From positions 2,442 through 9,303 of the forward strand of contig DTSC01000280.1 in the NCBI GenBank assembly GCA_012965625.1: a stretch of DNA of 6,862 bases. The letters run 5' to 3'. Both the position numbers and the translations under genes were made by a program. The stretch is from Flavobacteriales bacterium. Lineage in GTDB: Bacteria > Bacteroidota > Bacteroidia > NORP154. Positions 1 through 6,862 of the stretch are shown in pieces; the first letter of the stretch is position 1, and each line of letters starts with the position of its first letter. The notes under the pieces were generated by a model. The model saw only the letters and a program-made list of their open reading frames with translations, did no database searches and had not been told where the DNA came from.

Positions 1-405
1 GATGGGCTCATTCATGAGGCTACATTTAATAATGACAGTTCTATTGAAGTGAGTTTTGGTTTAACCACCAATGACGAAATGATGCTAATGTTCCTGCAAT
101 ATACATTGGAGCCACCTAGTGCCGTTGTCCAAACTGCGATAAGCGACAGAAAAGAATTCTCTGTAAATGTAATGCCAAATCCTTCTATCAGCAGTTCGGA
201 GATTTTATTTGTTAGAGATTATGTCAGAAAGAACGAACTGATTGTATTATATAATTTACTGGGTGAAGAAATTATTACTCAAGCATTCCCTTTAGGAGAG
301 AAAAAACTGTACCTAGAAAAGAATCTGCTTAGTCCTGGTATATATATATACAAATCCATGGCAGGAAACATATTGCTACATTCAGGGAAGCTAATTGTGA
401 ATTAG
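1..405 (+). CDS. C-terminal part of a T9SS-secreted protein with a copper monooxygenase-like domain end (5' truncated by window)
   Basis: The frame is open from the first base, so this is the last 134 residues of a longer protein; the GTG at 49 is internal, not a start. Residues about 54-134 form a T9SS type A sorting domain (Por_Secre_tail): an MPNPS motif at 58-62, a hydrophobic strand with LYNLLGEE near 83-90, LSPGIYIYK near 110-118 and a terminal SGKLIVN. In this family the tail directs export across the outer membrane and is then removed or anchored to lipopolysaccharide. Residues about 9-35 (FNND, then SFGLTTNDEMM and a Tyr) resemble the end of the copper type II ascorbate-dependent monooxygenase C-terminal fold, where the first Met after Asp-Glu is a copper ligand; that part is inference from a short stretch. 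The substrate cannot be told. The gene ends at TAG 403-405, and the next gene has its own promoter. Confidence 0.85.
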   Translation, partial: DGLIHEATFNNDSSIEVSFGLTTNDEMMLMFLQYTLEPPSAVVQTAISDRKEFSVNVMPNPSISSSEILFVRDYVRKNELIVLYNLLGEEIITQAFPLGEKKLYLEKNLLSPGIYIYKSMAGNILLHSGKLIVN

Positions 406-427
406 TTTTATTTCCCAAGGGCAACTA

Positions 428-459
428 TTTGAATAAACATTTCCATTAGGATACTTTTG
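428..459 (+). promoter_or_regulatory. Bacteroidota-type sigma-A promoter for the exporter gene group
   Basis: TTTG at 428-431 is followed after exactly 20 bases by TACTTTTG at 452-459. This matches the -33 TTTG / -7 TAnnTTTG consensus of Bacteroidota housekeeping promoters, with spacing in the usual range. A second partial -7-like string, TATCTTTG, lies at 460-467 but is badly spaced from the upstream element. Transcription would start near 464-468, leaving a leader of about 45 bases before the ATG at 512. That argues against translation from the TTG at 470 or ATG at 473. The assignment rests on sequence match only. Confidence 0.55.
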
Positions 460-511
460 TATCTTTGGATTGATGGGAAATTTATTACTCCCTGTTATGT
501 TTAGCTTTCCT

Positions 512-1438
512 ATGGCCCAAGAGATTTTTCGTTCAGAAAAAATAATAAAGAAATATGCTGACCATCTGGCTTTGGATGAGGTAAGCATCTCTGTAGAAAG
601 CCAAAGTATTTTTGGGCTCCTGGGGCCAAATGGAGCTGGCAAAACCTCATTAATCAGAATTATCAATCAAATAACAGCACCTGATTATGGTTCGGCCTAT
701 TTTGAAGGATCTCCTCTTAACAGCAAACATATAGAACATATTGGATATCTCCCTGAAGAAAGGGGTTTGTATATGAAAATGAAAGTGGGGGAACAGGCAC
801 TTTACTTTGCACAACTTAAAGGATTATCTAGGAAAGATGCACTCATGAAACTAAAAGTTTGGTTTGAAAAATTTGAGATCCAGGCTTGGTGGGATAAAAA
901 AGTAGAAGAGCTATCAAAAGGCATGCAGCAAAAAATTCAATTTGTCATAACGGTTATACATGAGCCCAAGCTCCTAATTTTTGATGAGCCTTTTTCAGGA
1001 TTTGATCCTATCAATACTGATCTGATCAAAAAAGAAATTCTGGACCTCAGAGATAAAGGAGCCACAATAATTTTTTCAACCCACAATATGGAATCAGTTG
1101 AGGAGCTATGTGATCACATAGCCCTTTTAAATAATGCCAGAAAAATTTTGGATGGCCCACTTAATGAAATACGCAATTCCCATAAGTCCAACTTGGTTAA
1201 AATTGGATTTAATGGGAATCTTGACAATCTAAAAAAGGGGCTAAACGGCAATTCATTAATTGAAAGTACTAAAGGAGATAATCATTGGGTTGTAAAAATC
1301 AAATTAGCAGAAAAAACATCACTTAATGACTTACTCCAAGGTATTATTCCACAAATAGAAGTTGTTTATTGTTCAGAAGAAGTCCCTTCTATTAGGGATA
1401 TCTTTATTGAAAAAGTAAAGGAACCCAGAAACAGTTGA
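512..1438 (+). CDS. ABC exporter ATP-binding protein, NatA/YhaQ type
   Basis: This 308-residue ATPase should power the ABC-2 exporter whose membrane subunit is the next gene. From the ATG at 512, Walker A GPNGAGKT lies at about 38-45. A LPEERGLY segment follows at about 80-87 in place of the usual Q-loop (typical of the NatA/YhaQ branch). The signature is LSKGMQQK at 134-141 rather than LSGGQ, Walker B LLIFDEP is at 154-160, the D-loop SGFDP at 162-166, and the switch histidine sits in STHNME near 189-194. The last 95 or so residues match the DUF4162 domain placed after such ATPases. The frame is open further upstream (TTG 470, ATG 473, ATG 497). I chose 512 because the protein then begins just before the family's first strand and the predicted transcript starts near 465. 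Relatives export sodium or small toxic compounds; the substrate here is unknown. Certain as an ABC ATPase, less so for the exact start. Confidence 0.93.
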   Translation: MAQEIFRSEKIIKKYADHLALDEVSISVESQSIFGLLGPNGAGKTSLIRIINQITAPDYGSAYFEGSPLNSKHIEHIGYLPEERGLYMKMKVGEQALYFAQLKGLSRKDALMKLKVWFEKFEIQAWWDKKVEELSKGMQQKIQFVITVIHEPKLLIFDEPFSGFDPINTDLIKKEILDLRDKGATIIFSTHNMESVEELCDHIALLNNARKILDGPLNEIRNSHKSNLVKIGFNGNLDNLKKGLNGNSLIESTKGDNHWVVKIKLAEKTSLNDLLQGIIPQIEVVYCSEEVPSIRDIFIEKVKEPRNS

Positions 1439-1440
1439 AT

Positions 1441-1457
1441 TTATTAACGCTTAATAG
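1441..1457 (+). other. small A/T-only stem-loop in the gap between ATPase and permease
   Basis: TATTAA at 1442-1447 and TTAATA at 1451-1456 are perfect inverted repeats around a CGC loop, with one possible extra U-G pair (1441/1457). The stem is all A/U and thus weak. It has no T-run after it, so it is not a convincing terminator. It lies 17 bases before the TTG start of the permease and could affect mRNA processing or translation, but it could also be chance in AT-rich DNA. Confidence 0.3.
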
Positions 1458-1474
1458 CACAAATAAAAAGCACA

Positions 1475-2812
1475 TTGTCTAAAATCCCTCTAATAATTAA
1501 ACGCGAATACTTTTCTAGGGTTAGGAAGAAGTCCTTTATTGTTATGTCAATCCTTGGGCCTTTATTAATTGCTGGCTTGATGATCATGGTAATCTGGATG
1601 GGAATGGCTGAAAATGAAAACCAAAAACTCATTGTAGTTGATGACCTAAAGCCTGCTTTTGCTCCTCTAAAAACCAAAAGCAATATAAACATACGGTTTG
1701 ACTATAGCGACATGGAATTATCAGAGGCAAAAAAACTATTGTATAATTCTGATTATACTGGCATTCTTTATATTCCACATAATATTTTACATGCAAATAC
1801 TGCGCAGCTTTTCTTCTTAAAACAACCTAGTGTAATGGTGCAAAGAAGCATTGAAAATAAAGTAGAAAGCATTGTGGAGGTGCTTAAGCTTAAAAAATAT
1901 AAAATTAAAAAGGAAGACTTTTATAATGTCAAAACAAACTTTAGGCTCAACCCTATTCTATATAAAGAATCAGGAAAGGAAGAAGTGATTAACAAGGAAA
2001 ATGCATATGTTGGTTTTGCCTTTGGTTTTTTTATTTACATGTTCATTTTCTTATATGGGGTCCAGGTAATGAGGGGAGTTATAGAAGAAAAAACCAGTAG
2101 AATTGTAGAGGTAATCATTTCTTCTGTTAAGCCTTTTGAATTAATGATGGGGAAAATTATCGGTATTGCTATGGTTGGGATCACGCAACTCCTAATATGG
2201 ATTGCTTTAACTGTAGGTATTGTAACTATTGGGCAATCCGTCTTTTTTGCCTCTAATTATGATGCCGCAGATATTGTAGAAACCATGCAGATGACCAGCG
2301 AAATGAAAAAACAAGTTGAAACAGAAACTTCATTTTCTACCAAAGAACTTATTGACAAAAACAATCTCATTTTCAGAATCAACTGGCCTTTAATGATCGG
2401 GATGTTTATGTTCTATTTTCTTGGAGGTTATCTGTTATATAGCGCCTTATTTGCCGCTATTGGATCTGCAGTGGATAGCGAAACAGATACCCAGCAATTT
2501 ATGCTTCCGGTTAGCATGCCCCTGGTTTTAGCCTATATCATGTCAGTATTCATTATTGAAAACCCTGAGGGACCTGCAGCTTTTTGGTTTTCTATTATTC
2601 CCTTTACCTCTCCGGTTGTAATGATGGTTAGGATTGCAATGGGAATAAATGAAGGAGCAATTTGGGAGGTGGTTTTATCTATGGTTCTACTAATTGGCAC
2701 ATTTATCTTTGTAGTTTGGTTGGCTGGACGAATTTATCGTACGGGAATCTTAATGTATGGAAAAAAAGTCAGCTATAAAGAACTGTGGAAATGGCTTTTC
2801 TATAAGTCTTAA
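1475..2812 (+). CDS. ABC-2 type exporter permease, NatB/YhaP type, TTG start
   Basis: This 445-residue inner-membrane protein is the partner of the preceding ATPase. It has a basic cytoplasmic N-terminus (IKREYFSRVRKKS), a first membrane segment at about 21-45, a large extracytoplasmic domain at about 46-175, then further hydrophobic segments near 178-200, 225-255, 305-330, 343-362, 370-390 and 396-418. After the second segment comes EEKTSRIVEVIISS (204-217), a conserved cytoplasmic coupling stretch of this family (ABC2_membrane_3). Start: an in-frame TAA at 1445-1447 and the absence of any ATG or GTG before the conserved N-terminus leave TTG at 1475 as the only sensible start; the first in-frame ATG (codon 24) would remove the basic segment and part of the first helix. 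The gap to the ATPase is 36 bases and to the next gene 25 bases, so co-transcription is likely. The transported substrate is not evident. Confidence 0.92.
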   Translation: MSKIPLIIKREYFSRVRKKSFIVMSILGPLLIAGLMIMVIWMGMAENENQKLIVVDDLKPAFAPLKTKSNINIRFDYSDMELSEAKKLLYNSDYTGILYIPHNILHANTAQLFFLKQPSVMVQRSIENKVESIVEVLKLKKYKIKKEDFYNVKTNFRLNPILYKESGKEEVINKENAYVGFAFGFFIYMFIFLYGVQVMRGVIEEKTSRIVEVIISSVKPFELMMGKIIGIAMVGITQLLIWIALTVGIVTIGQSVFFASNYDAADIVETMQMTSEMKKQVETETSFSTKELIDKNNLIFRINWPLMIGMFMFYFLGGYLLYSALFAAIGSAVDSETDTQQFMLPVSMPLVLAYIMSVFIIENPEGPAAFWFSIIPFTSPVVMMVRIAMGINEGAIWEVVLSMVLLIGTFIFVVWLAGRIYRTGILMYGKKVSYKELWKWLFYKS

Positions 2813-2837
2813 ATAATATTTGATTCTGTAAGAAGGC

Positions 2838-3770
2838 ATGCAAAGAATCGCCATCATTGATTTGGGCACCAATACCTTCAATCTGCTTATTGTGGAGTAT
2901 GCTAAAAATAAAAAACCAAAAGTCATTTTTAAAAACAAAATTCCAGCTAAACTTGGTGCCGGCGGCTTTACAGAAAAGAAAATAAAGCCTAAAGCTTTTC
3001 AGCGTGGCTTGGATGCTTTGCATATTCACAAGGACTCAATTAATGAATTCGGCGTATTTTCAGTTCATGCTTTTGGCACATCTGCCCTGCGCGATGCTTC
3101 CAATAGCAATAAATTTTTAAAAGCGGTGTTGAAAGAAACCGGCATTAAGGTCAATATAATATCTGGTGAAAAGGAGGCAGAATTAATTTACAATGGCGTC
3201 AGCAAAGCAATAGACATTGGCCCTAAGCCTCAACTTATTATGGATATTGGCGGTGGCAGTACTGAGTTTATTATTGCGGACAGAAAACAGATATTATGGA
3301 AACACTCTTTTGACCTTGGCATTTCTAGAATTTGGGAAAGCTTAGCTCCTTCAGACCCTTTACATGAAAGAGACATTAAAGCCTTAGGAAAGGTTCTTGA
3401 TATTGGACTTAAATTACTGTTTTCTGCATTAAAACAATTTCCTGTTGAAGGGTTAATTGGTTCATCGGGATCGTTTGAATCGCTTGCTAAATTAATCCTA
3501 GTTTTAAAAGGTCGTGAATATGATTTCGCTAAGAACACATGCTATTCATTCAAGCTGAATGAATTGCAAATGATCCACAATATGCTTATAAAATCCACTA
3601 AGAAAGAACGAAAAAAAATGAAAGGTCTTGTAAAGTATCGGTTAGACACAATTCCCCTGGCATCGGTATTTGTCATGTATATAATAAGCCGCTTAAAGAT
3701 AAAAGAGATGCGTTTATCAACATATGCCCTTAGAGAGGGTGTAATGAGCGAAATGATAAACATGGCATAG
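2838..3770 (+). CDS. Ppx/GppA-family phosphatase (short exopolyphosphatase-like form)
   Basis: This is a cytoplasmic protein of the ASKHA (actin/hexokinase-fold) superfamily that in relatives cleaves inorganic polyphosphate or the 5' phosphate of pppGpp. Visible motifs in order: phosphate loop 1 DLGTNTFNLL (8-17), SALRDA (82-87), ISGEKEAELIYNGV (108-121) carrying the likely catalytic Glu113, phosphate loop 2 DIGGGSTE (136-143), GSSGSFESLA (208-217) and the closing STYALREGVM (294-303). At 310 residues it is the short form: only the two-lobed phosphatase core, without the C-terminal HD-like domain of the roughly 500-residue E. coli enzymes. Sequence alone cannot separate polyphosphatase from pppGpp phosphatase activity. 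The ATG at 2838 sits directly before the first beta strand; the purine run AGAAGG ends one base before it, too close to be a normal Shine-Dalgarno. It follows the permease by 25 bases and is probably in the same transcript. Confidence 0.92.
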   Translation: MQRIAIIDLGTNTFNLLIVEYAKNKKPKVIFKNKIPAKLGAGGFTEKKIKPKAFQRGLDALHIHKDSINEFGVFSVHAFGTSALRDASNSNKFLKAVLKETGIKVNIISGEKEAELIYNGVSKAIDIGPKPQLIMDIGGGSTEFIIADRKQILWKHSFDLGISRIWESLAPSDPLHERDIKALGKVLDIGLKLLFSALKQFPVEGLIGSSGSFESLAKLILVLKGREYDFAKNTCYSFKLNELQMIHNMLIKSTKKERKKMKGLVKYRLDTIPLASVFVMYIISRLKIKEMRLSTYALREGVMSEMINMA

Positions 3771-3824
3771 TTTCTGTCAAGAAGAAAGGCAATTAACTAT
3801 ATTAGCAATTTATTCTTTTAGATT

Positions 3825-4982
3825 ATGTCAAAGATTTTGGTAATAGATGATGAGAAAAGTATCCGTAGCTCCCTACGGGATATCCTCGAGTATGAAAAAT
3901 ACAGCGTTGAAGAGGCTGAAGATGGTGTTGAGGCACTAAAAATGATAAAAGGAGGTAATTATGATGCCGTTCTTTGCGATATTAAAATGCCCAAAATGGA
4001 TGGTATTGAGGTCCTCGACAACATAATCTCTAACGGCTACGATTTCCCTGTGGTCATGATATCGGGTCATGGAAATATAGATACTGCCGTTGATGCCATT
4101 AAAAAGGGCGCATTTGATTATATCTCCAAGCCATTAGATCTAAATCGCCTGCTAATTACCATGAGGAATGCCTTGGATCGTTCCTCGCTTGTAACAGAGG
4201 CTAAAGTGTTAAAGAAAAAGATCTCAAAGACCTATGATATGATTGGGAATTCAAAAGCAATCTCTGAGATCAAAGAAATGATAGAAAAGGTGGCTCCTAC
4301 CAATGCTAGGGTGATGATTACAGGAGAGAATGGAACGGGAAAAGAGCTGGTTGCCAGATGGCTGCATGAAAAAAGCGAATGTTCTTCAGGACCTTTTGTA
4401 GAGGTAAATTGTGCTGCAATTCCCTCAGAATTGATTGAAAGCGAACTATTTGGCCACGAAAAAGGGGCATTTACTTCTGCTATTAAACAACGTAAAGGAA
4501 ACTTTGAGCAAGCAGAAGGGGGAACTCTCTTTTTAGATGAAATCGGAGATATGAGTCTGTCAGCACAATCCAAGGTACTTAGAGCCTTGCAGGAAAACAA
4601 GATTATGCGGGTTGGCGGAGAAAAAGGCATTAAAGTAAATGTAAGAGTAGTTGCAGCTACCAATAAAGATGTAAAGAAAGAAATTGAAATGGGTAATTTC
4701 AGAGAAGACCTTTATCATAGACTGGGGGTTATTTTAATTCACGTTCCGTCTTTAAATGACCGAAAAGAGGACATCCCTCAGTTAACTGAACACTTTACAG
4801 AACAAATATGCTCAGATTATGGCATGCCAATTAAGTCAATTACCAAAGATGCAATGGCTGAATTAAAAAAAATCAGCTGGACAGGTAATATCAGAGAATT
4901 GAGAAATGTAATTGAACGTTTAATTATTCTATGTGACACAAAAATTACTGGAAAAGATGTTTTGAACTATGTGAAAAAGTAA
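3825..4982 (+). CDS. sigma-54 activator-type response regulator (receiver + AAA+), no DNA-binding domain
   Basis: This 385-residue protein is built like NtrC/NtrX but shorter. The receiver domain (about 1-118) has acidic Asp8 and Asp9, phospho-acceptor Asp52 in CDIKMPKMDG, Ser80 and Lys102, so it should be phosphorylated by a histidine kinase. A linker leads to a sigma-54 interaction AAA+ ATPase (about 137-370): Walker A GENGTGKE (167-174), L1 loop GAFTSA (214-219), Walker B GGTLFLDEIGD (232-242), sensor I AATNKD (277-282), arginine-finger segment FREDLYHRL (292-300) and sensor II WTGNIRELRN (352-361). The protein then ends with DVLNYVKK, where relatives of 440-480 residues carry a Fis-type helix-turn-helix. 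The loss is not a frameshift: only 16 bases separate its stop from the end of pheT. The third Gly of GAFTGA is Ser (codon 4476-4478). No kinase gene adjoins it. The family is certain; target promoters and signal are unknown. Confidence 0.93.
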   Translation: MSKILVIDDEKSIRSSLRDILEYEKYSVEEAEDGVEALKMIKGGNYDAVLCDIKMPKMDGIEVLDNIISNGYDFPVVMISGHGNIDTAVDAIKKGAFDYISKPLDLNRLLITMRNALDRSSLVTEAKVLKKKISKTYDMIGNSKAISEIKEMIEKVAPTNARVMITGENGTGKELVARWLHEKSECSSGPFVEVNCAAIPSELIESELFGHEKGAFTSAIKQRKGNFEQAEGGTLFLDEIGDMSLSAQSKVLRALQENKIMRVGGEKGIKVNVRVVAATNKDVKKEIEMGNFREDLYHRLGVILIHVPSLNDRKEDIPQLTEHFTEQICSDYGMPIKSITKDAMAELKKISWTGNIRELRNVIERLIILCDTKITGKDVLNYVKK

Positions 4983-4998
4983 AAATCTTCATATTAGG

Positions 4999-6862
4999 CT
5001 ACCTGATTTCTGCCCCAAATTCCTTCTTGAATACTTTTATCAACTTATTCATTACCTGGTCCACCTCCACGTCTGTAAGTGTTTTATGAACATCTTGAAG
5101 AGTAAAACTGATTGCATAAGACTTTTTATCTTTACCTATATTATCTTCTTCATATACATCAAATAAATTCACTTTTGTTAACAGGGTTTTATCCGTTTTC
5201 CATGCCATGCTTTCAATTTCCGAATATTGAACCTGCCTGTCAATCAGCAAAGCCAAATCACGTCGTACAGCAGGGTATTTTTTAAGCTCTTTATACTTGA
5301 TTTTATTCACCCTTAACAAGCTTTCTATATTATCCCAATTCATGGTAGCATAATACACTTTGTTCTTAATATCAAACTTATCCAATATAGTGCGGTTTAC
5401 CTCTACAACTTTTGCAACCTTCTTTTTTAATATCTCATAAGCCTGCCCAGCAAAATGGTCTGTGGTTAAAGAAACTGCTGTAATGCCAGGTTTGTCAATC
5501 CCTAGTTTTGAGATGATCTTATGAACAAGCCCTTTCAAATAAAAATAGTCTGTGTCGTCCTTTGCAGAATTCCATTGCTCTTGATCTTTCCTGCCGCTGA
5601 TTAATATTGCTAGTTGTTTTTGCTCTCTATACTCATCCTTTGCCTTTGCAAAATATGTTTTGCCAAATTCAAACAACTTTACATCTGGAATTTGGTGGTT
5701 CTGGTTTCTTGCTATTACCTCTAAGCCACTATACAACAGCGTTTTTCTTAACACATCAAGTTCGGTATTTAGGGGATTCATCACCTTTATCAAACCCTCA
5801 ACATTATCATAATAGGATGAACGAGAAATGGAATTGTTTATAATTTCCGTCAAGCCTGTGTCGCAAAGCAATTGCGAAATCCTTTCTGCTACATCTTTTT
5901 CAGGTGTGACATTTGTTGAATATGAAAACTGCGTAGATGCTGGCATTTTAACATTATTGTAACCATAAATACGTAGGATCTCTTCTATCAAATCTGCCTC
6001 TCTTTGAACATCCGCTCTATATGGTGGCACGGAAATTACAAGACCTGAATCTGATTCGTCATCAATCTTCATCTCCAAAGAAGTTATAATATTTTTTATA
6101 GTATCCCTATTTATCTTCTGCCCTATTAAACTATCACAATTATCATAGCTCATCGTTATTTTAAAATCTTCGCACTCCTTGGGGTATATGTCTATAATCT
6201 CAGAAGAAATGCTGCCACCACATATTTCCTTAATAAGCATAGCAGCTCTCTTTAATGCATATATCGTATTATTAGGGTCTGCACCTCTTTCAAAGCGAAA
6301 GGACGCATTGGTGTTCAAGTCATGTCTTTTTGCTGTTCTTCTTATCGTGGTTGGATCAAAATATGCACTTTCAAGGAAAATGTCTGTCGTCTCATTAATC
6401 ACCCCTGACTTGCTCCCTCCAAAAACGCCTGCGATACACATGCCAGCAGAATCATTGCAAATCATAAGGTCATCCTTGGATAGTTTTCTCTCCAGGCCAT
6501 CAAGCGTTTCGAACTTGGTCCCTTCTTTTAGTTTTTTGACAATTACTTTGTGCCCTGATACCTCATTTATGTCAAAAGCATGAAGCGGTTGCCCAGTTTC
6601 AAACAAAACGTAATTGGTAATATCAACAATGTTATTTATTGGGCTCTGCCCAATGGCCTGTAGTCTGTTCTGAAGCCATGTGGGTGACTCTCCTACACTC
6701 ACCCCAGAAATGGTTACGCCGCTATATCGTGGACAGGCATTAGTATCTTCAACCTCAACAATAAAAGGCATGTTGTTGTTGTCCGTTTTAAATCCATCAA
6801 CAGAAGGTTTCTTTAAAGTTTTGTCTTGACCTAAATTTGCAAAGACTGCTACAAGGTCTCTT
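4999..6862 (-). CDS. pheT: phenylalanine--tRNA ligase beta subunit, C-terminal three quarters (5' end outside window)
   Basis: PheT pairs with PheS in a cytoplasmic alpha2beta2 enzyme that charges tRNA-Phe; the beta chain binds tRNA and carries the editing site. The frame stays open to the window edge, giving 620 visible residues of about 800. The ATG at 6769-6771 is internal, since 30 in-frame codons before it (RDLVAVF onward) continue the protein. Missing are about 180-190 N-terminal residues with the EMAP/OB-like tRNA-binding domain. Visible residues in order: B3/B4 editing domain about 40-205, with NNIVDITNYV and ASFRFERGAD; B5 domain about 232-303, ending in PPYRADV and DLIEEILRIYGY; the catalytic-like core about 310-500, with NPLNTELDVLRKTLL and LFEFGKTY; and the FDX-ACB anticodon-binding domain about 523-620, with YPAVRRDLALLI and KTLTDVEVD. 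No disruption is seen. It ends at TAG (complement of 4999-5001), convergent with the response regulator; its promoter is outside the window. Confidence 0.97.
   Translation of the reverse strand, partial: RDLVAVFANLGQDKTLKKPSVDGFKTDNNNMPFIVEVEDTNACPRYSGVTISGVSVGESPTWLQNRLQAIGQSPINNIVDITNYVLFETGQPLHAFDINEVSGHKVIVKKLKEGTKFETLDGLERKLSKDDLMICNDSAGMCIAGVFGGSKSGVINETTDIFLESAYFDPTTIRRTAKRHDLNTNASFRFERGADPNNTIYALKRAAMLIKEICGGSISSEIIDIYPKECEDFKITMSYDNCDSLIGQKINRDTIKNIITSLEMKIDDESDSGLVISVPPYRADVQREADLIEEILRIYGYNNVKMPASTQFSYSTNVTPEKDVAERISQLLCDTGLTEIINNSISRSSYYDNVEGLIKVMNPLNTELDVLRKTLLYSGLEVIARNQNHQIPDVKLFEFGKTYFAKAKDEYREQKQLAILISGRKDQEQWNSAKDDTDYFYLKGLVHKIISKLGIDKPGITAVSLTTDHFAGQAYEILKKKVAKVVEVNRTILDKFDIKNKVYYATMNWDNIESLLRVNKIKYKELKKYPAVRRDLALLIDRQVQYSEIESMAWKTDKTLLTKVNLFDVYEEDNIGKDKKSYAISFTLQDVHKTLTDVEVDQVMNKLIKVFKKEFGAEIR

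Noticed and set aside
391..666. Open frame of 91 codons on the - strand
   Set aside because: It lies antisense to the ABC ATPase; its LPAPFGPRSP-like segment is the reverse complement of the Walker A region, a well-known source of false genes.
1444..1692. Open frames on the - strand at 1444-1692, 2750-3029, 3230-3538 and 3542-3763
   Set aside because: All overlap well-supported + strand genes in antisense and look like composition effects.
2694..2710. TTGGCAC string that could be the -24 half of a sigma-54 promoter
   Set aside because: No TTGC-like -12 element follows at the right distance and it lies inside the permease gene; similar strings near 3074 also fail on spacing.
3611..3618. Runs of eight A in the phosphatase (3611-3618) and response regulator (4865-4872) as slippage or frameshift sites
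   Set aside because: Both frames continue intact with conserved sequence on either side, and A-runs coding Lys are expected in AT-rich genes.
3771..3824. Gap before the response regulator examined for a separate promoter or terminator
   Set aside because: No TAnnTTTG match was found. The only structure is a weak TTTCT/AGAAA pair (3771-3775, 3783-3787) without a T-run, and GCAATT occurs twice as a short direct repeat; neither is convincing.
4232..4663. Open frame of 143 codons on the - strand
   Set aside because: It is antisense to the strongly conserved AAA+ domain of the response regulator and shows no recognisable domain.
6179..6583. Open frame of 134 codons on the + strand, and a smaller one at 5607-5843
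   Set aside because: Both are antisense to intact, conserved pheT sequence and have no promoter or family features.

Overview
The window looks like ordinary AT-rich chromosome from a member of the Bacteroidota, perhaps a Cytophagales-like marine or soil bacterium; the order is inference. The phylum rests on three things: a C-terminal sorting tail of the type IX secretion system (T9SS, known only in this phylum and close relatives), a promoter matching the Bacteroidota TTTG / TAnnTTTG consensus, and no Shine-Dalgarno sequences in front of the genes. I see no mobile element, CRISPR array, tRNA or rRNA.

Layout. Positions 1-405 (+) hold the 3' end of a secreted protein: the end of what looks like a copper type II monooxygenase-like domain, then a T9SS type A sorting domain. 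After a promoter at 428-459 come four genes on the + strand with gaps of only 36, 25 and 54 bases: an ABC exporter ATPase (512-1438, NatA/YhaQ type), its ABC-2 membrane partner (1475-2812, NatB/YhaP type, TTG start), a short Ppx/GppA-family phosphatase (2838-3770), and a sigma-54 activator-type response regulator (3825-4982). Facing them on the - strand is the 3' part of pheT, the phenylalanyl-tRNA synthetase beta subunit (4999 to the window edge), only 16 bases away.

How they may work together (inference): the ATPase and permease form one exporter. The phosphatase and the response regulator are probably co-transcribed with it and point to a stress or envelope-homeostasis setting, but no cognate histidine kinase is present. 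The most unusual gene is the response regulator. It has complete receiver and AAA+ domains but ends without the Fis-type DNA-binding domain, and its sigma-54 contact loop reads GAFTSA rather than GAFTGA. I did not find a clearly new multi-gene system; the notable points are in the details of otherwise recognisable genes.
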